From the NCBI GenBank assembly GCA_021788955.1, contig JAJYKC010000077.1, positions 1 to 8,301 on the forward strand: a stretch of 8,301 nucleotides of DNA, read 5' to 3'. This document shows, piece after piece, positions 6,536 through 8,301 of this stretch; position 1 is the stretch's first letter; every line of letters begins with the position of its first letter. The stretch is from Acidobacteriota bacterium. GTDB taxonomy: Bacteria; Acidobacteriota; Terriglobia; Bryobacterales; Bryobacteraceae. Made by a program: the position numbers and the translations under genes. The notes under the pieces were generated by a model. It was not told where the DNA came from. It searched no databases and saw only the letters and a program-made list of their open reading frames with translations.

Positions 6536-8301
6536 ATGAAATTTGCCGCAATGGCGGCATTGGCGGCGCTTCCTGCGTGCGCTTTTGCCCAGAATGGAAC
6601 TCAGGACAGCAAGATGGACATTCGCATTCCTTACGAGAAGTTCGTTTTGAAGAACGGGCTGACCGTGCTGGTGCACGAGGATCACAAGGCTCCGATTGTG
6701 GCGGTGGACGTGTGGTATCACGTCGGCTCGAAGAACGAGAAGCCGGGGCGGACGGGCTTCGCGCATCTGTTCGAGCACCTGATGTTCGGCGGCAGCGAGC
6801 ATCACAAGAGCCAGTTTCTTCCGGCGATGGAGGAAATCGGGGCGACGGACCTGAACGGGACGACGAACGAGGATAGAACAAATTACTTCGAAAATGTTCC
6901 GGTGTCGGCACTCGACTACACGCTGTGGATGGAGTCGGACCGGATGGGGCACCTGGTGGGGGCGATTGACCAGAAGGTGCTCGATCTGCAGCGGGGCGTG
7001 GTGCAGAACGAGAAGCGGCAGGGCGAGGACCAGCCGTATGGGAAAGTGGATGAGCTGATCACGGACAATACGTATCCGAAGGGGCATCCGTATTCATGGA
7101 CGGTGATCGGGTCGATGGAGGATCTGAACGCTGCCTCGCTCGATGACGTGAAGCAGTGGTTCCGGACGTACTACGGGCCGTCGAACACGACGCTGGTGCT
7201 GGCCGGGGACATCGACGCAAAGGCGGCGCGGGAGAAGGTGGAGAAGTACTTTGGCGACATTCCGCCGGGACCGCCGATCGCGCATCAGGAGGTGTGGATC
7301 GCCAAGCGCACGGGGGCGCACCGGCAGCGGGTGCAGGACCGGGTTCCGCAGGCGCGGGTGTACATGGTTTGGAACATGCCGCAGTTCGGCTCGGCGGATG
7401 CGGATTATCTGGACCTGGTGAGCGACATATTGAGCCAGGGCAAGACGTCGCGGCTGTACAAGCGGCTGGTGTACGACGACCAGACTGCGACGTCGGTGAT
7501 GGCGAGCGTGAACCTGAGGGAAATCGCGGGGCAGTTCCAGATTTCGGCGACGGCTAAGCCGGGCGGGAAACTGGAGCCGATCGAGAACGCGATCAACGAG
7601 GAGATGGCGCGGTTTCTGCGCGAGGGCCCGACGGCGGAGGAACTGGAGCGGGTGAAGACGCAGTACCGGGCGAACTTTATTCGCGGGATCGAACGGATCG
7701 GCGGGTTTGGCGGCAAGAGTGACCGGCTGGCGATCGGGCAGGTGTTTTTGGGGAATCCGGATGCCTATCAAGTATCGCTCGACCGCGTGGCGCATGCGAC
7801 GGCGGAGGATCTGCGTGGTGCGGCGCAGCGTTGGCTGAGCGATGGCGTGTATGAGCTTGAGGTGAATCCATTCCCGAGCTATGCGGCTGTGCCTGAGGGA
7901 GCGGACCGGGCTCAGGCTCCGGCGATCGGCGCGCCTCCGGCGCTGCATGTTCCGGCGGTGCAGCACGGGAAGCTGTCGAACGGGATGAAGGTGGAACTGA
8001 CGGAGCGCCACGACCTGCCGGCGGTGGATTTCTGGCTGGTGTTCGACGCGGGCTACGCGGCTGATTCGCTGGCGAAGCCGGGAACGGCGAAGCTGACGGC
8101 GGCGACGCTCGTCGATGGGACGGACCGCTACAATGCGCTCGAAATCAGCGAGAAGCTGCAACTGCTGGGCGCGCGGCTGAGCGCGAGTTCGAACATCGAC
8201 CAGACGACGGTTTACGTGAGCGCGCTGAAGGAGAAGCTTGATCCGTCGCTGGATTTGTTTGCCGACGTGGTGATGCACCCGTCGTTCCCGGATGCGGATT
8301 T
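6536..8301 (+). CDS. Exported M16 family zinc metallopeptidase (C-terminus cut by right edge)
   Basis: 588 complete codons are visible with no stop before the window end. I translated the frame through without a break. Residues 1-18 (MKFAAMAALAALPACAFA, then Q19) form a signal peptide; the AFA-Q junction favours signal peptidase I, although C15 in LPAC leaves a weak lipoprotein alternative. The first peptidase domain has the inverted zinc motif HLFEH at 77-81 (bases 6764-6778) and the likely third ligand E159 in VVQNEKRQ. NGTTNEDRTNYFENVP (107-122) and QGKTSRLYKRLV (301-312) are also typical of M16. A second M16-like domain begins near residue 476 with HGKLSNGMKVELTE. Where the zinc motif should be it reads GTAKLTAATL (516-525), so this half is non-catalytic, as usual in two-domain M16 proteins. 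It probably degrades peptides in the periplasm. Family members of this layout often reach about 900 residues, so roughly a third may be missing. Its codons favour G in third position, unlike the minus-strand genes. Confidence 0.93.
   Translation, partial: MKFAAMAALAALPACAFAQNGTQDSKMDIRIPYEKFVLKNGLTVLVHEDHKAPIVAVDVWYHVGSKNEKPGRTGFAHLFEHLMFGGSEHHKSQFLPAMEEIGATDLNGTTNEDRTNYFENVPVSALDYTLWMESDRMGHLVGAIDQKVLDLQRGVVQNEKRQGEDQPYGKVDELITDNTYPKGHPYSWTVIGSMEDLNAASLDDVKQWFRTYYGPSNTTLVLAGDIDAKAAREKVEKYFGDIPPGPPIAHQEVWIAKRTGAHRQRVQDRVPQARVYMVWNMPQFGSADADYLDLVSDILSQGKTSRLYKRLVYDDQTATSVMASVNLREIAGQFQISATAKPGGKLEPIENAINEEMARFLREGPTAEELERVKTQYRANFIRGIERIGGFGGKSDRLAIGQVFLGNPDAYQVSLDRVAHATAEDLRGAAQRWLSDGVYELEVNPFPSYAAVPEGADRAQAPAIGAPPALHVPAVQHGKLSNGMKVELTERHDLPAVDFWLVFDAGYAADSLAKPGTAKLTAATLVDGTDRYNALEISEKLQLLGARLSASSNIDQTTVYVSALKEKLDPSLDLFADVVMHPSFPDAD

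Noticed and set aside
4863..6539. Long plus-strand open frame of 558 codons encoding a very acidic Gly/Glu/Asp-rich protein
   Set aside because: It lies almost exactly antisense to the flippase. Codons for hydrophobic residues ending in C (CTC, GTC, ATC, TTC) read as GAG, GAC, GAT and GAA on the other strand, which produces an acidic pseudo-protein. The minus strand has a clear family match and membrane pattern.
7094..8278. Minus-strand open frame of 394 codons inside the M16 gene
   Set aside because: It is Arg/His/Leu/Val-rich and antisense to a continuous M16 peptidase frame with catalytic motifs. Its openness follows from the strand composition bias.
1..8301. Mobile elements, CRISPR arrays, phage genes or defence islands
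   Set aside because: No direct-repeat arrays, terminal inverted repeats, transposase or integrase motifs were seen; the space is filled by intact housekeeping and envelope genes.

Overview
The window comes from a GC-rich bacterial chromosome; three hand-counted 60-base lines are 63-67% G+C. It carries ordinary housekeeping and cell-envelope genes. I saw no phage, insertion-sequence, plasmid, CRISPR or RNA-gene signal. Gene content and protein style (a Bacillus-like arginase, an AsnRS with an [13 protein letters not shown] motif 2, a secreted M16 peptidase with a degenerate second half, many closely packed genes) fit an Acidobacteriota-type soil bacterium, perhaps near Solibacter/Bryobacter. 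That placement is an inference from general familiarity, not from a marker gene.

Layout. From 6422 down to 1, six genes lie on the minus strand with gaps of 14, -1, 7, 19 and -4 bases. In transcription order they are a Wzx-like membrane flippase (6422-4914), a secreted gamma-glutamyltransferase (4899-3229), a sugar-phosphate-isomerase-like TIM-barrel enzyme (3229-2402), asparaginyl-tRNA synthetase (2394-1078), arginase (1058-144), and the first 49 codons of D-alanine--D-alanine ligase (147-1, running off the left edge). A 113-base divergent spacer (6423-6535) separates this cluster from a plus-strand gene. That gene, from 6536 to the right edge, encodes an exported zinc metallopeptidase of family M16, of which 588 codons are visible.

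How the genes may work together. The spacing suggests one transcript, with two start/stop overlaps (ggt to the TIM barrel, arginase to ddl) that allow translational coupling. The functions touch amino-acid and cell-wall metabolism: gamma-glutamyl bond cleavage in the periplasm, Asn charging, arginine hydrolysis, D-Ala-D-Ala synthesis and glycan-lipid flipping. They do not form one known pathway. The TIM-barrel enzyme is the one gene whose substrate cannot be read from the sequence.

The most notable signal is compositional. The plus strand is strongly G-rich over C across all genes, so minus-strand genes end codons in C and the plus-strand gene ends them in G. This looks like strong replication-strand bias, and it also explains the unusually long spurious open frames in the window. 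I did not find a convincing undescribed system here.
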